64,000 nt of DNA from an uncultured Eubacteriales bacterium (GCA_902798825.1 CADBYI010000011.1:62001-126000); one strand, 5' to 3'; counted from the stretch's first letter, positions 17,292 through 24,936 are shown. Made by a program: numbers and translations. The notes: a model not told the origin generated them from the sequence alone.

Positions 17292-17936
17292 CTATGCCAC
17301 CAGGAGCTTGCTGATGATGCCGAACACCAGGTTCTGGGCCCAGGAGATGGGATAATCCAATATTCCCAGCCACAGCAGAGCCAGCAGGATATAGCGGCCG
17401 TACTTATGCAGGAAGGCCCAGACCTTGTAGGGCACCCGGCGGGCCAGCAGGGTTTGGGCCACATGGCTGCCGTCCAGGGGCGGAATGGGGATCAGGTTGA
17501 AGATGATGAGGGTGGTGTTGATGCCGATCAGGTTCAGGAAGATATAATAGAAGGCCTCATTGAAGAACAGCATATTGTTCCAGCGCACCAGCACGATGAA
17601 CAGGGCGGAGAAGAACACCACCTGCAGAAAGTTCATGGTCACCCCGGCCAGGGAAACGATGATGTCGTCCCGCTTGTAGTTCTTGAAGTTCCGGGGGTTC
17701 ACGGGCACGGGCTTGGCCCAGCCGAAGCCCAGGAAAAGAAGGCACAATGTGCCCAGTATGTCGAAATGGTCGAAGGGATTCAGGCTCATGCGGCCCAGGT
17801 TCCGGGCCGTGGGATCGCCGCAGCGAAAGGCCGCATAGGCATGGCCCCATTCGTGGAGGGTCAGGCCCAGGAGCAGCGCGGGCAGCATATATAGGAGCTG
17901 CAGGGGGTTTTGAATGAAATACTGGATCCTACTCAT
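17292..17936 (-). CDS. Site-2 protease (M50) family membrane metalloprotease
   Basis: Intramembrane zinc protease-like protein of 214 residues. HEWGH (28-32) supplies two zinc ligands and the catalytic Glu, and the late NLIPIPPLDGSH motif supplies the Asp ligand. Several hydrophobic segments flank both. The start at ATG 17936 lies only 6 nt after a -10 box with no Shine-Dalgarno, predicting a leaderless mRNA. This short class commonly sits just upstream of scpA in Clostridia; its substrate is not known. Confidence 0.88.
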   Translation of the reverse strand: MSRIQYFIQNPLQLLYMLPALLLGLTLHEWGHAYAAFRCGDPTARNLGRMSLNPFDHFDILGTLCLLFLGFGWAKPVPVNPRNFKNYKRDDIIVSLAGVTMNFLQVVFFSALFIVLVRWNNMLFFNEAFYYIFLNLIGINTTLIIFNLIPIPPLDGSHVAQTLLARRVPYKVWAFLHKYGRYILLALLWLGILDYPISWAQNLVFGIISKLLVA

Positions 17937-17942
17937 GGGGGT

Positions 17943-17971
17943 AGTATACCGTATGGCCCCCTTTTTTTCAA
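17943..17971 (-). promoter_or_regulatory. Leaderless promoter for M50 protease-scpAB
   Basis: TTGAAA (17966-17971), 17-nt spacer, TATACT (17943-17948), then 6 nt and ATG at 17936. The expected start of transcription coincides with the ATG. Confidence 0.75.
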
Positions 17972-17976
17972 GTCCT

Positions 17977-19119
17977 TTAGCTTCCCGCCCGCAGATACGA
18001 CGCCGCCACCCGCCGCAAAAGATCCGGCAGGGCATGGGAGGCAACGTCCGCCGCCGGGTACAGGGGGACGGAAAAGACCTCCTCCCCGCCCAATGTGAAC
18101 ACGGCGCTGCCCACGGTCTCCCCTGCCGAGAGGGGCGCCGTCAAGGGTTCCTCCACATCCAGCCGCCGCTCCACCTGCCCCGCCTGCCTGTTGAGCAGGA
18201 GCGAGGCGTCCTCATGGGCCACCAGGTCCACCCCGTCCCGGTCCCCGCCCTGCACGGGCCAGTCGGCTGCCACGGACTCCCCGGCCCCCGTGAGACGCAC
18301 GGGCTGGAAGGTGGCAAAGGCGTAGTCGAACAGGGCCCCGGCGGCGGCGAAGCGGTTTTCGCTGGATTTGGCGCCGATGACGGCCACCACGTAGACCGCC
18401 TCCTGGCGCTTCACGGCGAAGACGCCGGAATAGCCCTCCTCCTTCTGGGAGCCGGTCATGAGGCCGAAGCAGCCGGAGTAGCTGCGGATCATCCGATTGG
18501 CGTTCACCAGCTCCGTCTCACGGCCCCCGGAATGGACGATATGCTCCAAATACTGGCCGGACCAGCGGCAGAAGTGCTGGCTCTTCGCCGCCGCGGCGCC
18601 GATGGCGCACAGGTCCGCCGCAGAGAAGGCGGTGCCCGTGCCCAAACAGTCGGTGAGGGTCCGCTCCACGCCCAGCTCCTTCAGGGTCACCTGGATGTTG
18701 TTGACGAACACGCTCTCGGACCCGAAGGCGTTCTCCCCCAATGTCACGATGGCGTCCCCGGCGGAGATCATGACGGCGGCCTTCAGCAGCTCCCCTGCCT
18801 CGATCCTCTCCCCCGCTTCCAGAAAGGCCGTGGGCCCGGAGATGGAGGCGGCGTGGGGGGACACCTGCATGCCGGTGCTCTCCGAGATGAGCCCGCTGTC
18901 AAAGGCCCGGCACAGCGTCAGCACGGCGGGGAGCTTTCGCAGCCCCGCCACGGCCATGGGCTCCTTTCCCTTCTTCTCCAACAGGGGCTCCGCCCGCCCG
19001 GGCAGGGACAGGCAATAGGCGGGCACGTCGGCGGCGACCACTTCCTCATTTTCCCCCCAGGTCCCTAAAGGCACCATCAGAATGAACACGGTCAACAGCA
19101 CACAAAAAACACGGCGCAC
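17977..19119 (-). CDS. dacF: DacF-like S11 penicillin-binding protein lacking all three catalytic motifs
   Basis: Related by fold pattern and position to sporulation D-alanyl-D-alanine carboxypeptidases (peptidase S11). GTG 19119 fits the ribosome site GGAGGG and yields a signal peptide (MRRVFCVLLTVFILM) and 380 residues. Alignment landmarks such as SGPTAFLEAGERIEAGELL and ELVNANRMIRSYSGCFG are clear. Yet SxxK is GLRK (59-62), SxN is SAG (119-121) and KTG is MTG (221-223), so Ser, Asn and Lys are all replaced. The frame is intact, arguing for a non-enzymatic cell-wall or spore role. deoB-dacF order matches Bacillus. Confidence 0.82.
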   Translation of the reverse strand: MRRVFCVLLTVFILMVPLGTWGENEEVVAADVPAYCLSLPGRAEPLLEKKGKEPMAVAGLRKLPAVLTLCRAFDSGLISESTGMQVSPHAASISGPTAFLEAGERIEAGELLKAAVMISAGDAIVTLGENAFGSESVFVNNIQVTLKELGVERTLTDCLGTGTAFSAADLCAIGAAAAKSQHFCRWSGQYLEHIVHSGGRETELVNANRMIRSYSGCFGLMTGSQKEEGYSGVFAVKRQEAVYVVAVIGAKSSENRFAAAGALFDYAFATFQPVRLTGAGESVAADWPVQGGDRDGVDLVAHEDASLLLNRQAGQVERRLDVEEPLTAPLSAGETVGSAVFTLGGEEVFSVPLYPAADVASHALPDLLRRVAASYLRAGS

Positions 19120-19154
19120 AGGCTTTCCCTCCAAACCTCTTTTGGGATAAGCCT

Positions 19155-19331
19155 ATGCGCCGAAGCTTCGCTTCAGTCCATCGAAAACCGTCGTTTTCGA
19201 TGGACTGGGCCGCTGCGGCGGGGGTGCTCCGCCTTCGCTTCGCTTCCAGGGCCCGCCTATGACCCATACGGGTCACCGGGCGGCGAGCCCTGCAAAGAGT
19301 GAGATTCACCGCACATGTCGCTGAATCTCAC
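19155..19331 (-). other. Multi-hairpin intergenic region between deoB and dacF
   Basis: No credible gene is seen here. Read on the minus strand there are at least five successive hairpins: a 10-bp stem (19299-19308 with 19322-19331); TGACCC-GTAT-GGGTCA nested inside GCCGCC/GGCGG and CAGGG/CCCTG arms (about 19245-19294); GGCGG/CCGCC; a perfect 13-bp stem (19175-19187 with 19194-19206); and GAAGC-GAA-GCTTC. It could be a structured RNA leader of dacF, a composite repeat, or both. Confidence 0.5.
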
Positions 19332-19393
19332 ATATTTCAGCCGGTCATTCTTCCTTTGTTTTTAGCGTGCGCGCGGCTACACCGCGCTATGCT

Positions 19394-20563
19394 TTACTTC
19401 ACGATGTCCTTCAGGAAGGACTCGCCCGCGTGCCAGGGGGCGCCGGTGAGATAGTCATAGATGGTGGCGGCGATGTCCGCAAAGCTGCGGCGGACGCCCA
19501 AATCCACGCCGCCCTTCACCGGCCTGCCCGCCACCAGCAGGGGGATGTGCTCCCGGGTGTGATCCGTGCCGTGATGGGTGGGGTCGCAGCCGTGGTCGGC
19601 GGTGATGAAGAGGATGTCCTCGTCCTTCATGAGGCCAAGGATGTCGGGCAGCTGCTCGTCGAACCGTTCAAGAGCCCTGGCGTACCCCTCCACGTCCCGG
19701 CGATGGCCGTAGAGCATATCGAAATCCACCAGGTTGGTGAAGATGAAGCTGCCGGTGCCCTCCCGGATGAACCGCTCCGTGGCCGCCACGCCGGTCTCGT
19801 TGTTCTTGGTGTGGTCCACCACGTCGATGCCCCGATGGCAGAAGATGTCCTCGATCTTGCCCACGGCCACCACAGGGAGGCCCTGTTCATGGAGACCGTC
19901 CAGGATGGTGTCCTCAAAGGGCGGGATGGCGTAGTCCTTCCGGTTCTCCGTGCGGACGTAGTGGCCGTCCTTCCTGGTGAAGGGGCGGGCGATGACCCGG
20001 CCCACCAGATACTCGCCCTGGAGCATCTCCCGGGCGATCTCGCAGATGCGGTAGAGCTCCTCCAGGGGGATGACCTCCTCCGAGGCCGCCACCTGGAACA
20101 CGCTGTCCGCGGAGGTGTAAACGATGGGTTTGCCGGTCCTCACATGCTCGTCGCCCAGCCGCTCGATGATCTCGGTGCCGCTGGCCACCTCGTTGCCCAG
20201 GGTGCTCCGGCCGATCTTCGCCTCGAACTCGTCCATGAGGGCACGGGGAAAGCCGTTGGGGAAGGTCTTGAAGGCCGTCTTTTGGATGAGGCCCGCCATC
20301 TCCCAATGGCCGCAGGTGGTGTCCTTGGCGTGGGTCACCTCCCTGCACTTGCCGAAGGCGCCCTCCACGGGGCCTTCCCACCTGGGCAGGGGGCTGCCCT
20401 CGATATGGCCGATGCCCAGTTTACGCATGTTGGGGATGTGCAGGGGGCGCCGCTCCTCGATATGCCCCAGGGTGTTGGCCCCCACGTCATCGAACTCGAC
20501 GGCGTCGGGGAGCTCGCCGATGCCTACGCTGTCCAAAACGATCAAAATGGCTCTCTTGCTCAT
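19394..20563 (-). CDS. deoB: Phosphopentomutase DeoB
   Basis: Interconverts (deoxy)ribose 1- and 5-phosphates in nucleoside salvage. The start ATG 20563 has GGGAG upstream and gives MSKRAILIVLDSVGIGELPDA and 389 residues, the family length. Alkaline-phosphatase-superfamily metal motifs are present: DSVGIG at the N-terminus, and TADHGCDPTHHGTDHTRE near the C-terminus. In Bacillus, drm (deoB) also precedes dacF. Confidence 0.97.
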   Translation of the reverse strand: MSKRAILIVLDSVGIGELPDAVEFDDVGANTLGHIEERRPLHIPNMRKLGIGHIEGSPLPRWEGPVEGAFGKCREVTHAKDTTCGHWEMAGLIQKTAFKTFPNGFPRALMDEFEAKIGRSTLGNEVASGTEIIERLGDEHVRTGKPIVYTSADSVFQVAASEEVIPLEELYRICEIAREMLQGEYLVGRVIARPFTRKDGHYVRTENRKDYAIPPFEDTILDGLHEQGLPVVAVGKIEDIFCHRGIDVVDHTKNNETGVAATERFIREGTGSFIFTNLVDFDMLYGHRRDVEGYARALERFDEQLPDILGLMKDEDILFITADHGCDPTHHGTDHTREHIPLLVAGRPVKGGVDLGVRRSFADIAATIYDYLTGAPWHAGESFLKDIVK

Positions 20564-20591
20564 ATATATCGCTCCCGATTCAGATTTGTCA

Positions 20592-21392
20592 TCAGTATAC
20601 CAGATCCCGGACCGTTTGACAACCGTCCGCCGCTTGCTCCCGCGCATTGATCCGGCGCAGTTCCCGCAAAAAGGCGTCCTGGCCCCGATCGTAGGGCAGG
20701 AGCGTCTTCACGTGCTCATAGACGGCGAAGAGGAACTCCCCGTTGGTGGGCATGCCCTGCTTGTCCTGGGCGCTGTAGCCGAAGTATTGGCGCTGGACGG
20801 CCTTGCCCGCCAGCCGCCAGCAGCTCTCCACCCCGTGGCGCATGGCCCTATCCACCATGACCGGCGAGGAGTTGTGGCGCTGGGACAGGGTGGGATAGAG
20901 CTGCTGCATCAGCTTGATCCGGGAGGGATAGGCCATCTCGGACAGCAGGCCCACGCCGTCGGAAAAGTACCGAAAGGCCAGCAGGTGTCTTGGCACGTTC
21001 AAAGCGTCCAGCGAGCACTGGGCCTGGAGGGTGAACCAGCCCCGGCGGCCGCCCTCCCGATCCTCCTCGCCGAGAAGAAGCCCCACCCGCCGCAGCACCA
21101 GCTCCAGCACCAGGGGCTTATAGAACACGAAAACCGCCTGTGAGACCGCTTCCCCGCAGAGGATCTCCTCCCGTTCCGCCAGCAAGAACAAGGGCACCCC
21201 CAACGCTTGACACCTGTCCGCCAGGGCCCGGCCCGCGCCGAACAGGAGCCCGTCCTCCGCCAGCAGAAAACCCGTCCCCGCCTCCACTCTATCCGAAACC
21301 GCCACGCCCCGGGCCGACAGATAGGCTTCCGCCCGCTGCTGATCGGCGGGCCTTAGCAGCAAACAGGCCCTTCGTTCCCCCTGCTCCTTCAT
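20592..21392 (-). CDS. Spo0A-like paralogue with degenerate receiver domain
   Basis: The 266-residue protein has a clear Spo0A C-terminal DNA-binding domain (about residues 130-235). NVPRHLLAFRYFSDG, LYPTLSQRHNSS, VDRAMRHGVESCW and MPTNGEFLFAVYEHVK align with the Spo0A positions. The N-terminal 120 residues keep a receiver-like outline and the KP pair (FYKPLV), but I cannot find a properly placed phospho-acceptor Asp or acidic pocket. Its ATG overlaps the spo0A stop by 4 nt, so both are made from one mRNA. I infer a phosphorylation-independent partner or antagonist of Spo0A. Confidence 0.8.
   Translation of the reverse strand: MKEQGERRACLLLRPADQQRAEAYLSARGVAVSDRVEAGTGFLLAEDGLLFGAGRALADRCQALGVPLFLLAEREEILCGEAVSQAVFVFYKPLVLELVLRRVGLLLGEEDREGGRRGWFTLQAQCSLDALNVPRHLLAFRYFSDGVGLLSEMAYPSRIKLMQQLYPTLSQRHNSSPVMVDRAMRHGVESCWRLAGKAVQRQYFGYSAQDKQGMPTNGEFLFAVYEHVKTLLPYDRGQDAFLRELRRINAREQAADGCQTVRDLVY
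20594..20622 (-). promoter_or_regulatory. deoB promoter
   Basis: TTGTCA (20617-20622), 17-nt spacer, TATACT (20594-20599) on the minus strand. It lies inside the last codons of the upstream spo0A-like gene. Confidence 0.7.
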
Positions 21393-22180
21393 GCCCGACG
21401 CGCCTCCTCCCTAAGGTACAAGCCCCCGTCATAGGGGCTGGTCAGGCGCATCCGCACCCGGTCCGCCACCATGTAGATGAAGGCGGAGTTGGAGGGCGTG
21501 TCCCGGTGGGCCTCCACGGTGTAGCCGAAGAAGGTTTGGATGGTGTTGATGTCTGCCCGCATCCAGGCGCACTCGATGGCGTGGCGCATGGCATGCTCGG
21601 CCATGGACACGGAGGTGCCGCAGAGCCGGGCGGTGGCGGGATAGATGTCCTTCATAACGGAGAGCCGGGCGGGATGGTCCACACAGTTCACCAGCTTGAT
21701 GGCCTCCCGCAGCAGGTGGTAACCCTGCAGATGGGGTGGCACGCCCAGGGAAAAGAGGGTGCGGGTCACCAGATACTCCACATACCCGAGATCGGGCCGG
21801 ACTGCCGGCGATTCGCCCCGGGTCAGGGCATAGAGCTGGCTGGCGGTCTTCCTGGGGTCCAGGGGCTTCAAAAAGCAGTAGGCGATCTCGTCCCCCATGC
21901 GCTCCAGCACGGAGCTGGTCCCCTCCCCCGCCATGACGAAGAGCTGGGGCCGCCTTAAAAGCGGCAGCGAGCAGATCGCCTCCAGGATCTCCAGCCCGTC
22001 GATGCCCGGCAGCTCCAGGTCGATGAGCAGCACGTCGGTGCGCTCCTCCATATACCGCTCCAAAAGCTCCCTGCCGTCCCGCAAAACGGGCAATACGTGA
22101 AACTGTTTCCCCCGAATCAGCATGGTCTGCAGACTCTCTGCCGTTCCCATGTCCGCGCTGACGATACGAAGTGTCTTCAT
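21389..22180 (-). CDS. spo0A: Sporulation master response regulator Spo0A
   Basis: Response regulator that commits the cell to sporulation when phosphorylated. The 263-residue protein has a receiver with Asp10, phospho-acceptor Asp54 (LLIDLELPG) and Lys105 (FLKP). The usual Thr/Ser switch position appears to be Ala84. The C-terminal domain matches Spo0A closely: GVPPHLQGYHLLREAI, DIYPATARLCGTS, AEHAMRHAIECAW, FFGYTVEAHRDTPSNSAFI. ATG 22180 is preceded by GGGAGGTCAC. It lies downstream of spoIVB, the arrangement conserved in endospore formers. Confidence 0.96.
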   Translation of the reverse strand: MKTLRIVSADMGTAESLQTMLIRGKQFHVLPVLRDGRELLERYMEERTDVLLIDLELPGIDGLEILEAICSLPLLRRPQLFVMAGEGTSSVLERMGDEIAYCFLKPLDPRKTASQLYALTRGESPAVRPDLGYVEYLVTRTLFSLGVPPHLQGYHLLREAIKLVNCVDHPARLSVMKDIYPATARLCGTSVSMAEHAMRHAIECAWMRADINTIQTFFGYTVEAHRDTPSNSAFIYMVADRVRMRLTSPYDGGLYLREEARRA

Positions 22181-22252
22181 GTGACCTCCCTGCTTATAAT
22201 GTGTTTTGATTTGAATAAATATGAAACCGACTTGTTTCCCGGTTCGTTTCGT

Positions 22253-22298
22253 ATTTTACCCGAAATTCCGCTTTATTTCAAGCCGGGAACCGACAAAA
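22253..22298 (-). promoter_or_regulatory. spo0A promoter with adjacent 0A-box-like site
   Basis: TTGAAA (22276-22281), 17-nt spacer, TAAAAT (22253-22258) on the minus strand. TTTTGTCG (22291-22298) resembles an 0A box 9 nt upstream of the -35. An imperfect dyad GTTCCCGG...CCGGGAAAC flanks the promoter. Autoregulation by Spo0A is known in Bacillus; here it is inferred. Confidence 0.6.
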
Positions 22299-22369
22299 AT
22301 AGCGCAAATTGTATGAATAATTAATGAATATCACACAATTCTGCATTTTTGCATCCCATTCGCTTTTTT

Positions 22370-23551
22370 CTAAAACAGCTTCTCCAGCATCCATTGGGCA
22401 TAGACGCAGTAGCCCCTTTTGGGCTCGTTGACGAACACATGGGTCACCACCCCCACCAGGCGGCCGTTCTGGACCAGGGGACTGCCGGACATGCCGGGAA
22501 CGATGCCGCCGGTGAGGGCGATAAGGTCCGGGTCCGTCACCTCCACCATCATGCCCTGGACTCCGGGGGCGCTCTGGACCTTCAGGCGGATGATCCGGCA
22601 ATCATACCCCCGCCAGCTGCCGTCCGCCGCGGAATAGAGGGTGGCGTCCCCGGTCTGGACCTGGGCCGCCGCAGCCAGGGGCACCCGGCTCCCCCAGGGA
22701 TCGTCGCCGCCCAGCCAGGGGCCCGCCACCCCGTAGTCCCCGTTGATGTCGATGCGGCCCACGGCGTCCGCCGCCCGAGTGGAGAAGGTACCCATCAGCT
22801 CCCCCACCTGGCCCGCATCCGCCCGGACCAGATCGGTGATGGCCGCGGGGGAAACGTACCCCCGATCGGTGAGTAGGGTGAAGCCCGTGTCCACGTCCGC
22901 CACGCCGTGGCCCAGGGCGCAGAACCGATCCCCCTTGCAAAAGGACAGGGTACCGATGCCGGAGGTGCTTTCCCGGACCCAGGCCCCCAGCTTCCTATGG
23001 CCCGTGGTCCCCTCCGGAACGGGCCGCAGGGACAGGGCCAGGGTGTCGCCCTTGCGGCGGACCGTCAGCTCCACCTGCTCCTTCCCCTGCAGCAGGGACA
23101 TAAGGCCCTGGGCGCCGACGACCTCCTGTCCGTCCACCGCCAGGATGGAATCCCCCTTTTTCAGCCCCCCGGCGGCGGCCGGCGACAGGGGCCCGCTTTC
23201 CGTCTCCACCGTGGTCAGGCCCACCACCTGGACCCCCTTGGTGTAGAGAACGATGCCCACGGCCTGTCCCCCCAGCCGCACGGTGGGAAGGGTGCTCACC
23301 TCCCGAACGGTCCTGAGGGGCAGAAGGCCCAGGAGGGCATAGGTCCGCTCCCGGGTCATGAGGCGCTCGTCTTCGCTGCTTCGGACGGGACGGGCCCGGG
23401 TCCGGACGAGGGGCCCCGCCTCCGCCGCCATCGTTCCCGGCTCCATGGCCTCCGGCAGAGCCCGAAGAGTCGCCATGGCCGGGGAAAAATACCAGAAAAA
23501 CAGCAGGGCGATGAGCCCCGCCGCTATCCTTTTTCTCGTCCCTTCCTTCAT
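22370..23551 (-). CDS. spoIVB: SpoIVB serine peptidase
   Basis: Forespore-secreted protease that starts pro-sigma-K activation by cutting SpoIVFA. The 393-residue product has an N-terminal membrane anchor (about 9-27), a PDZ domain (about 95-175, GGLKKGDSILAVDGQEV) and a peptidase domain. His215 (ALGHGVAD), Asp342 and Ser357 (GMSGSP) match the Bacillus triad by spacing. No Shine-Dalgarno precedes ATG 23551; instead a sigma-G-like promoter lies 5 nt upstream. Confidence 0.95.
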   Translation of the reverse strand: MKEGTRKRIAAGLIALLFFWYFSPAMATLRALPEAMEPGTMAAEAGPLVRTRARPVRSSEDERLMTRERTYALLGLLPLRTVREVSTLPTVRLGGQAVGIVLYTKGVQVVGLTTVETESGPLSPAAAGGLKKGDSILAVDGQEVVGAQGLMSLLQGKEQVELTVRRKGDTLALSLRPVPEGTTGHRKLGAWVRESTSGIGTLSFCKGDRFCALGHGVADVDTGFTLLTDRGYVSPAAITDLVRADAGQVGELMGTFSTRAADAVGRIDINGDYGVAGPWLGGDDPWGSRVPLAAAAQVQTGDATLYSAADGSWRGYDCRIIRLKVQSAPGVQGMMVEVTDPDLIALTGGIVPGMSGSPLVQNGRLVGVVTHVFVNEPKRGYCVYAQWMLEKLF

Positions 23552-23556
23552 GGGCG

Positions 23557-23586
23557 TAGGGTGCCCCGGCGCCGCCGGACCTATGC
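23557..23586 (-). promoter_or_regulatory. Sigma-G-like promoter of spoIVB
   Basis: Minus strand GCATA (23582-23586), 18-nt spacer, CACCCTA (23557-23563), compared with the Bacillus sigma-G pattern GMATA-N18-CATnnTA (one mismatch in the -10). ATG follows after 5 nt, so the transcript would be leaderless or nearly so. Bacillus spoIVB is also sigma-G dependent. Confidence 0.5.
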
Positions 23587-23588
23587 GT

Positions 23589-24416
23589 TCAGGGCCGTTT
23601 CTTCACCTGCTGGATGCCGTTGTTGTCGATGGAGGTCTCTCCGGAGAGCAGCAGCTCGCTGACGGTGACGAAGCGGAAGCCCTTCTGCTGGGCGGTCTCG
23701 ATGAGGACCGGCAGGTAGGTTTCGATCTTATAGCCGTTGTTGTGGCAGAGGATGATGTCGCCGCTTTGGAGCTTTTTGAGCACCCCGTCCAGAATGGTCT
23801 GGGCGCTCCTGTCCGCCTTCCAGTCCACGGTATCCCGGGACCACTGGATCACCTCATACCCCGCCTCGTGGGCCGCCCGGATGACCGTGTCGTTGTACTC
23901 CCCGAAGGGGGGCCGGAAGAGGGTGCTGCGCTTCCCCGTCAGCTCCTCCAGCATGTCGTCCAGGTCGGAAAGCTCCTTCTGGATGGCGATGGCGTCCATG
24001 CGGGCCATGTGGGGATGGGTCAGGCTGTGGTTGCCGATCTCGTGGCCGCGCTTGGATATCTCCTTCACGAAGTCCGGGTACTGCTTGACCCAGATGCCGC
24101 AGAGGAAAAAGGTGGCCTTTACATTATATTTGTCCAGGGTGTCCAGGATGAAGGGGGTTTTGTCCGCGTCCCAGGCGGCGTCGATGGTCAGGGCGATCCG
24201 ATCGTCCTCCCGGCCCACGCCGTAGACGGGCAGCTGCCTATCCTTCATGGGCAGCACGTTCAGCTCATAGTTCTCCACCTGGGCCATGACGGAGGCGGTC
24301 TCCGTCGCCCGGGGCCGGTCCCGGAGCCACAGCCACAGAAACACCCCTCCCGCCAGCAGCGCTACGCACAGAAGGGCGATGAGCAGATTCTTCTTTGTCA
24401 GCACGATGATCGGCAT
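23589..24416 (-). CDS. Membrane-anchored polysaccharide deacetylase (CE4)
   Basis: NodB-homology deacetylase of 275 residues from ATG 24416, preceded by GGGGAGGTGCAAC. A signal anchor (about 10-31) puts the catalytic domain outside. The catalytic motif is ALTIDAAWD (Asp79) in place of TFDDG, then HSLTH (zinc His130 and His134), LFRPPFGEYN, DTVDWK and LCHNN. The D-x-A-W form of motif 1 resembles sporulation deacetylases of the PdaB/YlxY type. With spoIVB 37 nt downstream, a role in spore peptidoglycan is plausible but inferred. Confidence 0.88.
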   Translation of the reverse strand: MPIIVLTKKNLLIALLCVALLAGGVFLWLWLRDRPRATETASVMAQVENYELNVLPMKDRQLPVYGVGREDDRIALTIDAAWDADKTPFILDTLDKYNVKATFFLCGIWVKQYPDFVKEISKRGHEIGNHSLTHPHMARMDAIAIQKELSDLDDMLEELTGKRSTLFRPPFGEYNDTVIRAAHEAGYEVIQWSRDTVDWKADRSAQTILDGVLKKLQSGDIILCHNNGYKIETYLPVLIETAQQKGFRFVTVSELLLSGETSIDNNGIQQVKKRP

Positions 24417-24534
24417 GTTGCACCTCCCCGAAGTCATGGTACAACCTATGACCGGACGGCGCGGCATATGCCCGGGAAGCAAAAGAGACGCCGGTAAAGA
24501 GCAAGCGGCCCAGCGCAGCAGCGTCCCCCCGCCG

Positions 24535-24890
24535 GTCATCCCGACCGAGGGAGCGTTGCGACCGTTCGCAGATCCCTCGACAGGCTCGGGATGACCGAGA
24601 TTGTCGGTATGACGATTTTAAGTGGCGTCCCTCCCCCTTGGTCATCCCGACCGAGGGAGCATTGCGACCGAGTGGAGGGATCTGGGAACCCAGTTTGCAT
24701 GAACGAGTTGCTTTTGCACGGTAGAAGCTTCTCCGTTCACAGATCCCTCGACAGGCTCGGGATGACCGAGATTTTCGGTATGACGATTTTAGGTGGCGTC
24801 CCTCCCCCTTGGTCATCCCGACCGAGCAAAGCGAGTGGAGGGATCTGGGAGCGGTGTTTGTCCTAACGGGTTGCTTTTGCGCTAGGCGCT
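24535..24890. repeat. Tandem copies of a palindromic repeat, period about 171 nt
   Basis: GTCATCCCGACCGAG starts units at 24535, 24641 and 24812. The right arm GACAGGCTCGGGATGAC ends at 24595 and 24766. A stretch of about 59 nt is almost identical at 24596-24655 and 24767-24826, 171 nt apart. The third unit lacks the right arm. Ends are mutually inverted (GTCATCCCGA / TCGGGATGAC), as in small non-autonomous elements. Confidence 0.8.
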
Positions 24891-24903
24891 TACAGCAAGC
24901 AAA

Positions 24904-24936
24904 GGGAGCGGCGAAACCGCCGCTCCCCTGTGTCGT
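24904..24936 (-). terminator. Terminator after the CHAP/InlB-repeat gene
   Basis: A perfect 10-bp GC-rich stem (24904-24913 with 24918-24927, loop AAAC on the plus strand). On the minus strand it is followed by TTTGCTTGCTG, a weak uridine tail. It is 34 nt past the stop. Confidence 0.65.

Noticed and set aside
19117-19160. Sigma-F-type promoter for the dacF-like gene (GCATA at about 19156)
   Set aside because: The -35-like GCATA is present, but no acceptable -10 lies at the right distance, and the ribosome site occupies that place.
24265-24866. Short frames with repeated RSSRACRGICER or RLGMTEI peptides
   Set aside because: They are translations of the roughly 171-nt DNA repeat and lack ribosome sites; no real gene is implied.
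24535-24890. Possible CRISPR array
   Set aside because: The repeat unit is long, spacers are not unique, and only about two and a half units exist. There are no cas genes nearby.
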